A stretch of 11,704 bases of DNA from Stephanodiscus triporus (Eukaryota; Bacillariophyta; Thalassiosirophyceae; Thalassiosirales; Thalassiosiraceae): contig JALLAZ010000837.1 in NCBI GenBank assembly GCA_036939755.1, forward strand, positions 1 through 11,704. The letters run 5' to 3'. A program made the translations under genes and the position numbers. This document shows, piece after piece, positions 1 to 8,800 of this stretch. Position 1 is the first letter of the stretch. Every line of letters starts with the position of its first letter. Under the pieces are notes generated by a model. That model saw nothing but the letters and a program-made list of their open reading frames with translations. It was not told where the DNA came from and ran no database searches.

Positions 1-4
1 TATT

Positions 5-3000
5 ATGCTGTCGGGGGTGCGTCCGGAAACCGTCGAAATCGACGAAATCGACGACGTCGACGACGAGCTGTCGTCGTTGTCGTGCCCGAACGACGACGAG
101 TGCGACGTTGTCGAGGTCGACGAATCGCTCGTCGAGGACATCGCGAACATGCTCCTCGAGCGTCCGCCGACGTTGCGTCAGGTTAGGGGTGGGTACGTCG
201 TGCCGATGATGTCCGAAACGTCGTATCCGTCGTACTCGTTCGAATCGTCGTCGTCCTTGTCGTCGTCATCCTCGAGGGGAGGAGAAGTAGGAGGAGGGAG
301 GAAAGCAACGGCGGCGCCAGTGGGGAAAAGTCGGGAGGGAGGAATGGGGGAGGTAGGGCGAGAAGGTACCGACGAAATGGACGGGCCTGTGACGACGAAG
401 GCGATGTCGTCGTTGTCGTCCGCCTCGGAGGATTACTTCGCGTCGCCATCGTTCTCTCGATCTCGTACCATCGCGGAGGATTACAGGACGATGATGTCGC
501 TGGATAATCGTGGGACGGGGGAGGGATTGTCGTCGACGTCGTCTTCGGCATCGACTTCGGCGGCAACGGCGTCGGACGTCGTCGTTGACGACAAGAAATC
601 CCTGCACGCTCTCGAGCCAACGACTGAGCCGTCCGAGCTATGCCCCGTGACGACCCTCGACGACAACGACGACGACAATGTCGACGACACTGTCAATGAC
701 AACGTCAACAAGATCGCTGAACTGAACAATACGATTGCCGAACTTAACATGCGGGCCATGGCCGCGGAGGAAGAGGTCCCCGTCGATCGGGCGAGGCTCG
801 AAGAGGCCCTGGAGGCGAATGAGCGCCTCGCGGCCGAGTACGCGTACGCCGCGAGGAAGTGCGCGGACGCGGAAAGGCGCATCGTGGACGAGGTCAACAT
901 GGCATCGAAGGCCGCGACGGAGGACGAGAGGGAACGTTCGAGGGAGGTATCGAGAAGGCTTAGGGAAGAGTACGAGAAGTCGTCGGAGGCGACGTCCGAG
1001 AGGGTCCGTCGGCTGAGGATCGCGTTGCGGAGCGCGAACGACAGGAAACGCCGTCTCAAGAAGGAGCGGGACGACGCGAGGAGGAAATTGGGATCGACCG
1101 AAGAGCGTGTGGGCCGGCGATACGCCGACGAGGTGGATTCGTTGAAGCGTAGCCTCGTGGAGGGGGAAGGCAAAATTCGAAGGATGGAAAGTCTTGTGAT
1201 GGAGAACGACGGCATCGTGAGGGAGGAGAGGGAGAGGTTAATGGCCGAGATCATGTGAGTTTTTTTAATCGCCGTGATTCATGTCGCGTTACGACGATAC
1301 ATACAAAATCTGTTCCGCGTCATTATTAAATGCTTCCAAATGCGCTCGGTTTCTGCGTCACCAGGTTTTTGACCAAGTCGTTTGGAGACCTCCGATCAGA
1401 GCTGGCGAATAACGCCCACATGTACGAGGACTGCATCGCGACATATGAACGGGAAGCGGCCGAGAAGGATGCGCGCATCTTCGCCCTCGAGGAGGAATTG
1501 ACGGCGGCGAACGCGCGGATATGTGTGTTGGAATCTCAGATCAAGGAGCTAGCGTCGGAGTTGGAGGATGAAAGGGCCATCAGTGCCAATCTCACCGCGA
1601 CAGTGACAGACCTTCGGGGGGAATTAGATTCTGCCCGTGTCAACGCCGCTGGTTACGATGACATTATTGCCATACTCCGCCGTGAGGTTGAGTCTTATCA
1701 GATCACAGTGGCCGAATCCGACTACAAGGCGAAATCATACGAACTGAAGGAGAGGGAGCTGGCAGAACTTTTGGGCAAGGCGAGTGAGTCATTGGCTCGC
1801 GAGAAAGAACGGGCGATGGTAGTGCTCGAGGACAAGGACACAAGAATAGCAGTGCTGGACAGAGAGCTCGCTGAGAAGTTCGACGAGATATACACCGTTC
1901 GGGAAGCGGCAAAGAAGACGAACGAACAACTGTCGAACATGACCGGCATGTACAATACAGAGAGACATCGCGCCGATGCCCTCGACGAGAAAATTCGCAA
2001 GCTAAACCAGCTTACTGCCGGCGTTGTGGGCGCGAAGGCAATTGCCGATGATGATGCTGACTTTCTCACGTCAGGGGAAAGCGATCGTTTGACGAAATTT
2101 CTCAAGGACGTCATTGCGTCGAATGATCAGTATAAATCGCTCGTTGATACGTACGAGAGCAAGATGAAATCCATGTCGCAGCGGCTCATCCTCTCCGAGC
2201 AGAATGTGTCCAACAAACAGGATCAGATCAAGAGCCTGAGGCGGGAGCTCGTCGAGGCCACAGTCAAGGCGCAGGATATGACAGCGGATAAAACGTCAAA
2301 TTCCTCGAGAGCGGAGGTAGATGACACCCAGTATACCATATGGAAAGCTCAAGCAAATGGAATGATAGTGCAATTGACCAATGATCTAAAAGAGAAGGAA
2401 GCGTCCATAATGGAATTGCAGAAGAGACTCGAAAAAAGGCTAAACAATGAACAGCAGCAACCGCAAAAAGAGCTATTGAACACTCGGATTGAGTCTTTAG
2501 AGGATCAGATAGCGCGGTTAAAATTGGTCTTAGTGGAGACTCAAGTGAAGGCCAAGAAAAGGATAAAGCATAAAAATCAATCGCTGAAGGAGATGCAGGA
2601 TGCGGTGACGACACTTACTGCAGAAATGGAAGACCTTCGACGCGAGAAAAATCAACTCACGAATCAACTGTCTGAAGCAATTCAACGGAGGGAGGATGAC
2701 TACCAAATTCACAAACGGCATCTCCGCCAAACCGAGGATAGACTTTCCAAGGAACACATCGTTAATATGAAGGCAATTGAAGATGAAATGAATCAGACCA
2801 TCCAGCAGCTGGAAGTAGAGATTAGATTCTTGAAAGATAATGCGGAGCCGACTTTGGCTGATGCATCAAATGACCATTCAAAGGTTCAAGAAATGGAAGA
2901 ATCTCTTCGTCGCAGCAAGGAGAAGGAGGTGTCATTGATCAACCAGAATATGATGATGAAACAAAAACTCCAAGAGATGTTGGAACAACAAGCGAGGGAA

Positions 3001-3171
3001 CGCCCCCCAGTGATCAGTGTGGTGATGGATGACGAGGATCAAGACGTCGATAATGACAGGTCTAAGACGGTAAAGAGGTTGCCAACCTACTACACGGAAA
3101 GGCAGGGGCCGGGTGTGATCCAATTTGTCGGGAATGCATGGAAAAAATTATTCCGGAGAAAAAAGCTGTAA
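5..3171 (+). CDS. Gene A: two-exon coiled-coil protein, 1018 aa, acid/Ser-rich head
   Basis: The coding sequence joins 5..1254 and 1365..3171. Neither half is complete alone: exon 1 runs into a TGA that lies inside a GTGAGT donor, and splicing at CAG/G rebuilds an ATG codon (Met417) and continues the coiled coil without a break. Residues 1 to about 235 are low complexity, with Asp/Glu runs and Ser stretches. Residues about 235 to 960 are almost entirely charged heptad-like sequence typical of long coiled coils, with no visible catalytic motif. The tail (about 960 to 1018) is acidic, then ends in a short stretch with Val, Ile, Phe and Trp followed by KKLFRRKKL. The first ATG is only 5 bases from the window edge, so the true start may lie upstream. 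No family can be named. Possible roles are a filament, tether or scaffold, but nothing here decides between them. It resembles gene B. A third exon is possible (see 3229..3322). The splice and frame are well supported; function is unknown. Confidence 0.85.
35..135 (+). repeat. GAC/GTC triplet-rich tract in gene A head
   Basis: Imperfect runs of GAC, GTC and TCG triplets encode Asp/Glu clusters and Ser runs. Because Asp is mostly GAC and Ser mostly TCG, the two strands can pair locally. For example, CGACGAC and GTCGTCG flank a five-base spacer near 58..76. Similar runs occur at about 240..275 (Ser run) and 655..715 (Asp/Asn run). They are coding low complexity, not a separate element. Confidence 0.7.
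1255..1364 (+). other. Intron 1 of gene A (110 bases, phase 2)
   Basis: The donor is GTGAGT followed by a run of T. The acceptor is ...GCGTCACCAG before GTTTTTGACC. The exon 1 frame ends in a stop at 1256..1258 and the downstream frame has no coiled coil before 1365, so removal is required to join the two halves. The join splits a codon AT/G. The intron is visibly more AT-rich than exon 1. Confidence 0.85.
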
Positions 3172-3228
3172 GAGAATTCGTATTGTCAAGAATTGATTAT
3201 ACCATAGTGTTGAAATGATTAAATTCAG
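3168..3228 (+). other. Possible second intron of gene A (61 bases, phase 2)
   Basis: The apparent stop codon TAA of gene A lies inside a consensus donor, GTAAGA, and 61 bases on there is a TTCAG acceptor preceded by AT-rich sequence. Splicing CT/G keeps Leu and continues the frame for 30 more codons. The region between is AT-rich and the sequence after it is suddenly GC-rich, as expected for an intron and exon. The competing reading is that TAA is the real stop and the ATTAAA at 3218..3223 is a polyadenylation signal. The sequence cannot settle this. Confidence 0.45.
3218..3223 (+). terminator. Possible polyadenylation signal ATTAAA for gene A
   Basis: ATTAAA lies 47 bases after the TAA at 3169..3171. 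It would serve gene A only if the two-exon model is correct; in the three-exon model it falls inside the intron. I see no AATAAA between 3172 and 3456. Confidence 0.2.
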
Positions 3229-3322
3229 GTCACGATTTCCCCCGAGCAATTACGACCGCCACGGAACGGCGGATACCGGCGGGATGGTTCCTGGCAGAGA
3301 TGCGGCTCCATCATGTCCCTGA
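3229..3322 (+). CDS. Possible third exon of gene A (adds 30 residues)
   Basis: If the 3168..3228 intron is spliced, translation continues from Leu1018 with a hydrophilic tail beginning SRFPPSNYDR and ending DAAPSCP before a TGA at 3320..3322. The tail contains no recognisable domain. Support comes from the good donor and acceptor, phase 2 continuity and GC-rich coding-like composition. Against it, 30 open codons in GC-rich DNA can arise by chance. The protein would become 1048 residues. Confidence 0.4.
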
Positions 3323-3456
3323 TATTTCGACAGGGAGAAAAGGGGAGCCGATCATACGAGTGAATCGCCCCAATCTTGCCCACTACAATCTATTTAGGAA
3401 AGAAGATACCCCGCAAAACGTCAAGTACCCATATGTAGATAGTTCGCTCGTCATCA

Positions 3457-4678
3457 TCAATACTTCGTCCCCCATCCACCGCCCCCCTCGTCGTTGCTGT
3501 CGCCGTCGTCGTTGTCGACGCGGTAAATATCGTCCAACTCCATATCCTCGTCGGCGAACACGCCATCGTCGGGGATGACCACGGGAGGAGCGGTACGATC
3601 ACCGCCGCGACCGCGCCGATCCAGACCGCGGAGCCTGCGTATCCTCCCCTCGTGACGAGAACGTCGCTCGCAGTTGATCACGAACCCCTGCAGGCTGTCC
3701 AGGACGAGTCGCTCGTACGTCCCGACATCGTCGTAACGATCGTCGTTGTTGTTGGGCGCGTCGTCCTCCGCCCGGCCCTCGTCGTATTCGCCCTCCCGCT
3801 CCCCGCCCACAAGACGCGGCCTGCGTTGATGCCGCTGCTCCCGATAGTACTTGGTCCCCCTCCATCCCGCGTTGGCGTACAGGGCCATGTGTCCGTGCCG
3901 CCACGTCTCCCTGGGGAACTTACGAAATTCGTCAGTCAGCGGCCCGCACAGGGTGTCAGATATGACGGAACGACCGGGAACCAGGGGCACGATCGACGAG
4001 ATCCACTGTGGCGGCGGGACGATCGCGTTCGTCGACGTCGAGTTCGGGTAGAAGGCGTCGGACTCTATCGCGAGCAACGACGCGCCTAGCGCGAGGATGG
4101 CCGACACGGACGCGTCGACGACGAGTCCGAGTCGCGACTTGGGGCCTGAGGGGCCGTTCGGGGGAGGATCGAATGCGTACCCGCCCGAGGAGTAGGAGTT
4201 CCCCCCCTTCCAACCATTGCCGCCAAAACCGCCAACGCGCCTCCTCCATCGCAACGCGCCTAAGCCGAGGAGTCCGCATCCCATCCCGAAGCATAGCGAC
4301 CTGGTCATGCCGACCCACTCGTCCTGTCCGACCTCGTCGATTATCACCTCCTCCCACTCGTAGTGCTCGGCTGCGTCGTTAATTGACGACAAATGACGAT
4401 TGACAAATGACGATGCGTCAGAGGGGGCGATAGGGCGACGGTAACGAAAATACACGAGCGACGGGCAAAGGAAAAGGACGAGAGGGAACGAGGAGAAGAA
4501 AACAAGACGCACCCGGCTCCGGGGGAGACACGAACTTGGAGGCGTTCGCGAGTATCACGTCCTGGGCGACGTCGTCGAAGTGGCGGTATATCCCCTCGTA
4601 GTCGCGCTCGTCGTAGTCGTCGTGGCGACGACGATCGCCGCCACCGTAGGGCGGACGGGGCCGTGGCTCCCTCGGCAT
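3457..4678 (-). CDS. Gene C: two-exon predicted two-pass membrane protein, 359 aa
   Basis: The coding sequence on the minus strand joins 4678..4513 and 4370..3457. Exon 1 starts MPREPRPRPP, is rich in Arg, Asp and Tyr, and ends SPPEP. A phase-1 junction rebuilds Ala56 and continues EHYEWEEVII. Two hydrophobic stretches are visible: about residues 77-94 (Cys- and Gly-rich, followed by RWRRR) and about 136-156. A Gly/Ser/Pro-rich linker lies between them. After the second stretch comes a block that looks conserved in character, with LTDEFRKFPRETWRHGH followed by an Ala/Gly/Trp stretch. The last 120 residues are charged and partly acidic, ending GGGGWGTKY. I do not recognise the family. A membrane hairpin with both charged ends on the same side is an inference. 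It converges with gene A and diverges from gene D. The start is the first ATG of the exon 1 frame; start and splice are fairly secure. Confidence 0.75.
4371..4512 (-). other. Intron of gene C (142 bases, phase 1)
   Basis: On the minus strand the donor is GTGCGT at 4512..4507 and the acceptor is GACGCAG ending at 4371. Exon 1's frame reaches a stop inside this stretch, while the longest minus-strand open frame covering exon 2 begins with intron-derived hydrophobic sequence (MRLVFFSSFP). That segment could be mistaken for a signal peptide, but the phase match supports splicing instead. Confidence 0.72.
4388..4414. repeat. 13-base tandem duplication in the gene C intron
   Basis: GACAAATGACGAT occurs exactly at 4388..4400 and again at 4402..4414, one base apart (period 14). 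It lies just inside the acceptor end of the gene C intron, where the branch point would be expected, so a duplicated branch-point region is possible. Confidence 0.85.
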
Positions 4679-4717
4679 GATTTCGGTTGCTTTCCAAAGG
4701 GAGAAAATAAATCGGTG

Positions 4718-4737
4718 GTCACGGAGCTTGCCGTGAC
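4718..4737. promoter_or_regulatory. Perfect inverted repeat (7-base arms, 6-base loop) upstream of gene C
   Basis: GTCACGG and CCGTGAC flank AGCTTG. It lies about 40 bases upstream of the gene C start, probably in its 5' leader or promoter. It could form an RNA hairpin or be a dimer-protein site. One such repeat in 300 bases is only weakly beyond chance. Confidence 0.35.
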
Positions 4738-4800
4738 TCCTATCGTGGCAGATGCCCCGTCGACCTAGGTACGATTTCTACTAACGTGCACTCACATATG

Positions 4801-4851
4801 GTCAAAATCGAGAAATCCTTCGTCAAAATCCTGAAAGTTCCTGAAAAGTTC
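4801..4851. repeat. Short direct repeats in the C/D intergenic region
   Basis: GTCAAAATC occurs at 4801..4809 and 4822..4830. It is followed by CTGAAAGTTC (4831..4840) and CTGAAAAGTTC (4841..4851), which differ by one inserted A. Paired sites of this kind may bind a regulator of gene D or C, but this is not shown. Confidence 0.5.
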
Positions 4852-4859
4852 TCAAAACT

Positions 4860-4865
4860 CACGTG
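4860..4865. promoter_or_regulatory. CACGTG palindrome (G-box/E-box core)
   Basis: CACGTG lies about 125 bases upstream of the gene D start and about 180 bases upstream of gene C. This core is bound by bHLH and bZIP factors in many eukaryotes. A six-base match alone is weak evidence. Confidence 0.25.
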
Positions 4866-4989
4866 TCTCCGCCGGAGTAAGGACAGGACCCGAACTCTGG
4901 CATGCTGTCTGGCTTCCAACTACTTGACACACTCTTGGAAGAAAGTCTGCAGATCGGGGCACGTAAAAAATTTTTGATATCCCTCAGCA

Positions 4990-5589
4990 ATGAAGTTCTC
5001 TTCTCCATCGATGCTCGGGTTGCTGCTGCTGTCCACTATGGTAGGCTGCATGGCTGCCGAGGAGGATGGCTCGACTATCAACTTTGCCTACCTCGCCTAC
5101 TTTTCCGATTCGAACTGCTCCCAGGTAGGGGGGATCAAGCCCATACTTCCCAACGATTATACTACTGAATTCACCATGGCTCGCACGGACGGCGATGGTA
5201 ACGATATTCCCTGCCATAATGGCATGGCCTGCGTCTATTCTCCGGATGGTCCGACCTGCAAGGCCTTAGTTGGGGAGGACCCCGAGATTTTATATTTGAA
5301 CTACACGCTTGATAAAGATGGGAACCTCTTCAGATGCGATCCCTCGAACCTTGCCGAAGGTCAGCCGGAGTGCGGCAATCTTGACTACTCAGCGTGCATT
5401 ACGAGCTCCGTTTACAACTGCCATATGCAGCCTTTCACCCAAGACATGCTGGAGAGTCTCTTCGCCCAAAAGCAACAGGGAACAGTGGACGAAGTCCCAG
5501 CGGGAACTTCATCTTCTGCCTGTTCGTGGTTGTCGCCCTTGTCTGTTGGAAGCGTGCTTGGAGTGGTCCTTGTCTTTGGTCTTTTCTAG
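4990..5589 (+). CDS. Gene D: secreted Cys-rich protein, probable GPI-anchored or tail-anchored, 199 aa
   Basis: A single uninterrupted frame. Residues 1 to about 22 form a classic secretion signal: MK, then a hydrophobic core with LLLL, with likely cleavage near MAA/EE. The mature part has eight cysteines (43, 75, 81, 90, 116, 128, 136, 144), an even number that suits disulfide bonds outside the cell, and two N-glycosylation sequons (N42-C-S and N104-Y-T). The C-terminus is a small-residue stretch (PAGTSSSA, about 170-177), a short spacer, then a hydrophobic end (SVGSVLGVVLVFGLF) with no basic residues after it. This arrangement fits a GPI-attachment signal, so a cell-surface or wall protein is likely. 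I do not recognise the fold. It is transcribed divergently from gene C and convergently towards gene B. Existence of the gene and its secretion are well supported; anchorage is inference. Confidence 0.82.
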   Translation: MKFSSPSMLGLLLLSTMVGCMAAEEDGSTINFAYLAYFSDSNCSQVGGIKPILPNDYTTEFTMARTDGDGNDIPCHNGMACVYSPDGPTCKALVGEDPEILYLNYTLDKDGNLFRCDPSNLAEGQPECGNLDYSACITSSVYNCHMQPFTQDMLESLFAQKQQGTVDEVPAGTSSSACSWLSPLSVGSVLGVVLVFGLF

Positions 5590-5874
5590 AAAAGACTAAC
5601 AGATAAATTGAACGAAAGTTATTGGCACCTTTTCCCCAATAGCGCGGTGTGTTTTGTGTGAATCGTTACATTACTAAACTAAAGAGGGCTTATATGTTGA
5701 CTATGTACAATGGCAAGGTGTGTACATTTACTACTTCGACTGATGAAATAAAGAAACATTTCGATTGAGTTACAGCGGTACTTTTGCACATAGTAGTGAA
5801 TAGAAACCTTATGCTCTACTTTGCAACACACTACAATGTGACATTTGAGCTGCACGAAAGCAGCCATGTGGCCA
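5590..5874. other. Convergent gap between genes D and B
   Basis: This is AT-rich sequence with no credible coding frame. It should carry the 3' untranslated regions of both D (plus) and B (minus). Apart from the AATAAA and AGTAAA candidates, I see nothing distinctive in it. Confidence 0.6.
5747..5752 (+). terminator. Polyadenylation signal AATAAA for gene D
   Basis: The only AATAAA in the 285-base gap between D and B lies on the D strand, 157 bases after the D stop codon. Polyadenylation 15-30 bases further on would end D before the end of gene B at 5875. On the minus strand the nearest candidate for gene B is the variant AGTAAA (5732..5727), which would make the two 3' ends overlap slightly. 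Confidence 0.45.
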
Positions 5875-8800
5875 TCACTTCTGGAGTAAACGTGATAAAT
5901 GGGACTCCAACTTCTCCGGGAAGAGTGATGTGCGGCGATTGTTGTTGGCGAAGGCTTTCTGCTGCGATAAAGTAGGTTTGGTTTGACTTGGCACGACTTG
6001 GCTAAGGCCGGCATTGCGATATTTAGGTGAAGATTTTAGTACCTTTGCTTTTGCATCGTTAGCAATACGGGCAGATAGAAGTGCACGTTGGAATGCTTCT
6101 TGTATCTTCATGCTTACATCAACAATATTCATTGAATCATCGTCAATAGAAGTGGAATGATCGGTGCTGATTTCCATTGGCATTTGTTTGGATGGCGTTT
6201 CGACTCCCTCAACAGCTGCCTTCACCATCCCTCCAAACTTGGTTGGGGCCTTTCGTTCTTTGTATCGGTTTTGCAGTGGAGACATCTGGCGGGGATTCTG
6301 ACTCTGGATGATTGACGAAAGACTAGAATATGATGGAAGTGTTGACTCAGATTTTGAGGCTTTATCCTTTGGAGTTCCAACATTTGCAACCACCGATGCA
6401 AGAACATCCTCTTTCATTGCTTTCTGCTTCTCCACTTTCATGGTAGACGCTGCCTGCTCTGGGCTCGCCATTCCTCCAAGTTTAGTCGTTGTCTTTTTGT
6501 TCCCGTATGAACCAAGTGTAACCTTCGCAGGAATAAGATCTTTGAGAGATCGTTTCTTGATTGATTTAGAAATGAAACCGGAATTGTCATTAGAATCTGG
6601 TTTTTGCTTGGGGCTCGCTATCCCTCCAAGTTTTGTTGTCGTCTTTTTGTTCCCATAGGAACCGATTGGTTTGCCCATTGATGGAATAAGATCTTTGAGA
6701 GACATCTTCTTCGTAGCAATGGACTCATTTCCCCCCTTTGTTTGCGCGGAGACCGCCAGATCAGCGAAACTGTTAGGCCTCGTTCTAATGAGATCCGAAA
6801 GTGAGAGTCGTTTCTTTTCTGCTGGAGGCTTTGGTGACGCCTGGGATGATGGGGTGGGGACTTTCTTTCTCCGGGGAAAGGCCGTGGTCACAGATGTATC
6901 TATAACTAGGCTTGTTAACGGGCTCTTGTTAGCTGATACGCCTAGAATGGTGCTCGCAGGCGAGTTCGCCGGTGGAGCTGGAGCGCCTTGCCTAAGAATA
7001 GATGCTTGTGATGACGGATGAGATACAGCCTCCTCCCTTTTGGGGAATGACGGAACACCTTGTGTGCCAGAGGGACCCTGTGATGATGGCGTAGGAGGCG
7101 TCTCTCTCTTCGGATAAGGGGGCGAACCATGTTTACGAGTGTCTCCTTGGGATGAAGGCGATGAAACAGTCCTCTTTGGAGTAGATGGAGATCCCTGCCT
7201 TGGGAGTGACGCCTGCGAGGAAGGGGCGGGGACAGCTTTCCTCTTGGGGAATGACGCTTGGTTCTGTTCGTCTTTCACCACAAGGAGGTCGGCCAAGGGA
7301 TTCTTGCCACCCGATCCGCCTTTTCTGAACGCCTGGGATGAAATACCCTCTGCAGTGTTTCTCCTAACAAAATCAATGCCTCTGGCTTGGGGAGTGACAA
7401 GCTGCCTTAAAGAATTCTTGCGCCCACCAGTCTCAGTCGGTGACGTGGATTTGGGATAAATAATCTCCGTCATTTCCTTTTCCTTTTGTGTCTTCTGTGC
7501 TACTTTGGCGACAACATCAATACGATCAACAATTACATCCGGTGGCTCTGTGACGCGACCCTTGCCCACTTGCTCTGTATCTTCAACAGTGATTCGGTTT
7601 GACAATGGAATTGTTTTGGAAAGAAGTGGTGTCTCAAGTGGCGGTTTCTTCATTGCTGGTCTACCGAAACCCTTTGGTTTCGATGTTTCTTGGTAATCTT
7701 TGTGCTTAGTCTGTCGGATTTTTGAAGGCTGATTGGGTTTCAATGCTGCTTCTTGATTAGCTCGATTTTGGGGGTCCATTGCAGACTGTTGAACCTCGAG
7801 TTCGCTCACCAACTTTGGCACTGCTATCTCATTAATAGCTCTACTAATTTGTTGGTCATTTCGTGACTGCTCGAGATCGGCTCGCATTTTGGCTTCGATT
7901 GCGGCTTTTTCATCGAGAGCGTTTTTCTTCGCTTTGATTGCCTCGGCGGCATCAGCACGGGCCGCACCCAAATTCTTCGAAAGCTGCGCAACCAGCTCCA
8001 ATTCTGCACGAAGATCTTTCGCCATCCTCGCAAGTTCATCGGACTTTTCCTTAATTAACGCATCTTTTGATTTTGATTCTTCAAGGATCCGAATCTTCAA
8101 GCTATCAACTTCGTCAGATTTGGATTTGATTGTTTGGTCAGCATTCATCTGGATGGTAGAAATTTTGTTTTTGAGCCCAAAGATCTTTGTCGTCAGCTCT
8201 TTTTCAATGTCATCTCTCTCTTTCTGCACATTATCTTTCGCTTTAGACAAGCTGTTCAAGTCAGCCTGCATGAAAGAGAGAAGATCGTCACGCTGATTCA
8301 GGGCGGCCAGGTTCTTTGCTCGGTCATCCGCCAGATCTTTTTCAAGCTGAGCAATTTTGGCCTTGAGCTGATAACTGATCTCGTCCCTCTCTTTGGTTGT
8401 CTGAATTTTCAATGCAGTTTCCGCATTCACGGCTTGTGTGAGTTCTTTGACGTGAGCATTCAGGCGATCCATCTCTAGATTCTTCTCTTTGACCGTTGTC
8501 ATGGCATTCTTCTGAGCATTAGCTATGTCTTCCGAAAGCTGTTTGATCTTTGTTTGCAGGGCCTTCTCTAGCTCGGATTTACCTTGCATCACAACCTCAT
8601 TCAAACTCTTCTCTTCTGCGATGGTTGCCTTTAAGTTCGCGATGACTTGATTCAAGTTCTTTATTTCATTGGTGCGGGCGTCAATAGCTTTTTGCGCATT
8701 TACTTGGAATACTGACATGTCCTTCTTCAACTGGGAAATTTCCGTGACAAGGGCACTCTTCTCCTTACTTGCACAGGTTTCTAGCTGTCTCAACTCTAGC

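Larger units (their letters stand above)
4679..4989. promoter_or_regulatory. Shared upstream region between divergent genes C and D
   Basis: This 311-base non-coding stretch separates the start codons of C (minus) and D (plus), so it should hold both 5' leaders and promoters. Visible items are a perfect hairpin at 4718..4737, two GTCAAAATC direct repeats and a duplicated CTGAAAGTTC block at 4801..4851, a palindromic CACGTG at 4860..4865, and AAAAAATTTTT at 4965..4975 just ahead of gene D. No clear TATA box is placed at a convincing distance. Short open frames here look random. Confidence 0.55.

Noticed and set aside
481..1254. Minus-strand open frame (257 codons) opposite gene A exon 1
   Set aside because: It is a Ser/Leu-rich antisense shadow of the Glu/Arg-rich coil in GC-rich DNA, with no separate start context or domain.
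3652..4382. Plus-strand open frames opposite gene C
   Set aside because: They are Arg/Pro-rich frames from GC-rich antisense sequence; gene C on the minus strand has a coherent spliced product.
4371..4512. MRLVFFSSFP... read as a signal peptide of a 351-residue gene C product
   Set aside because: This stretch is better explained as intron: consensus donor, phase-matched acceptor, and an upstream exon that continues naturally. The hydrophobic run is the translated pyrimidine-rich intron.
4786..4977. Small plus-strand open frame (63 codons) upstream of gene D
   Set aside because: It lies in the shared promoter region, contains the short direct repeats, and shows no protein-like features.
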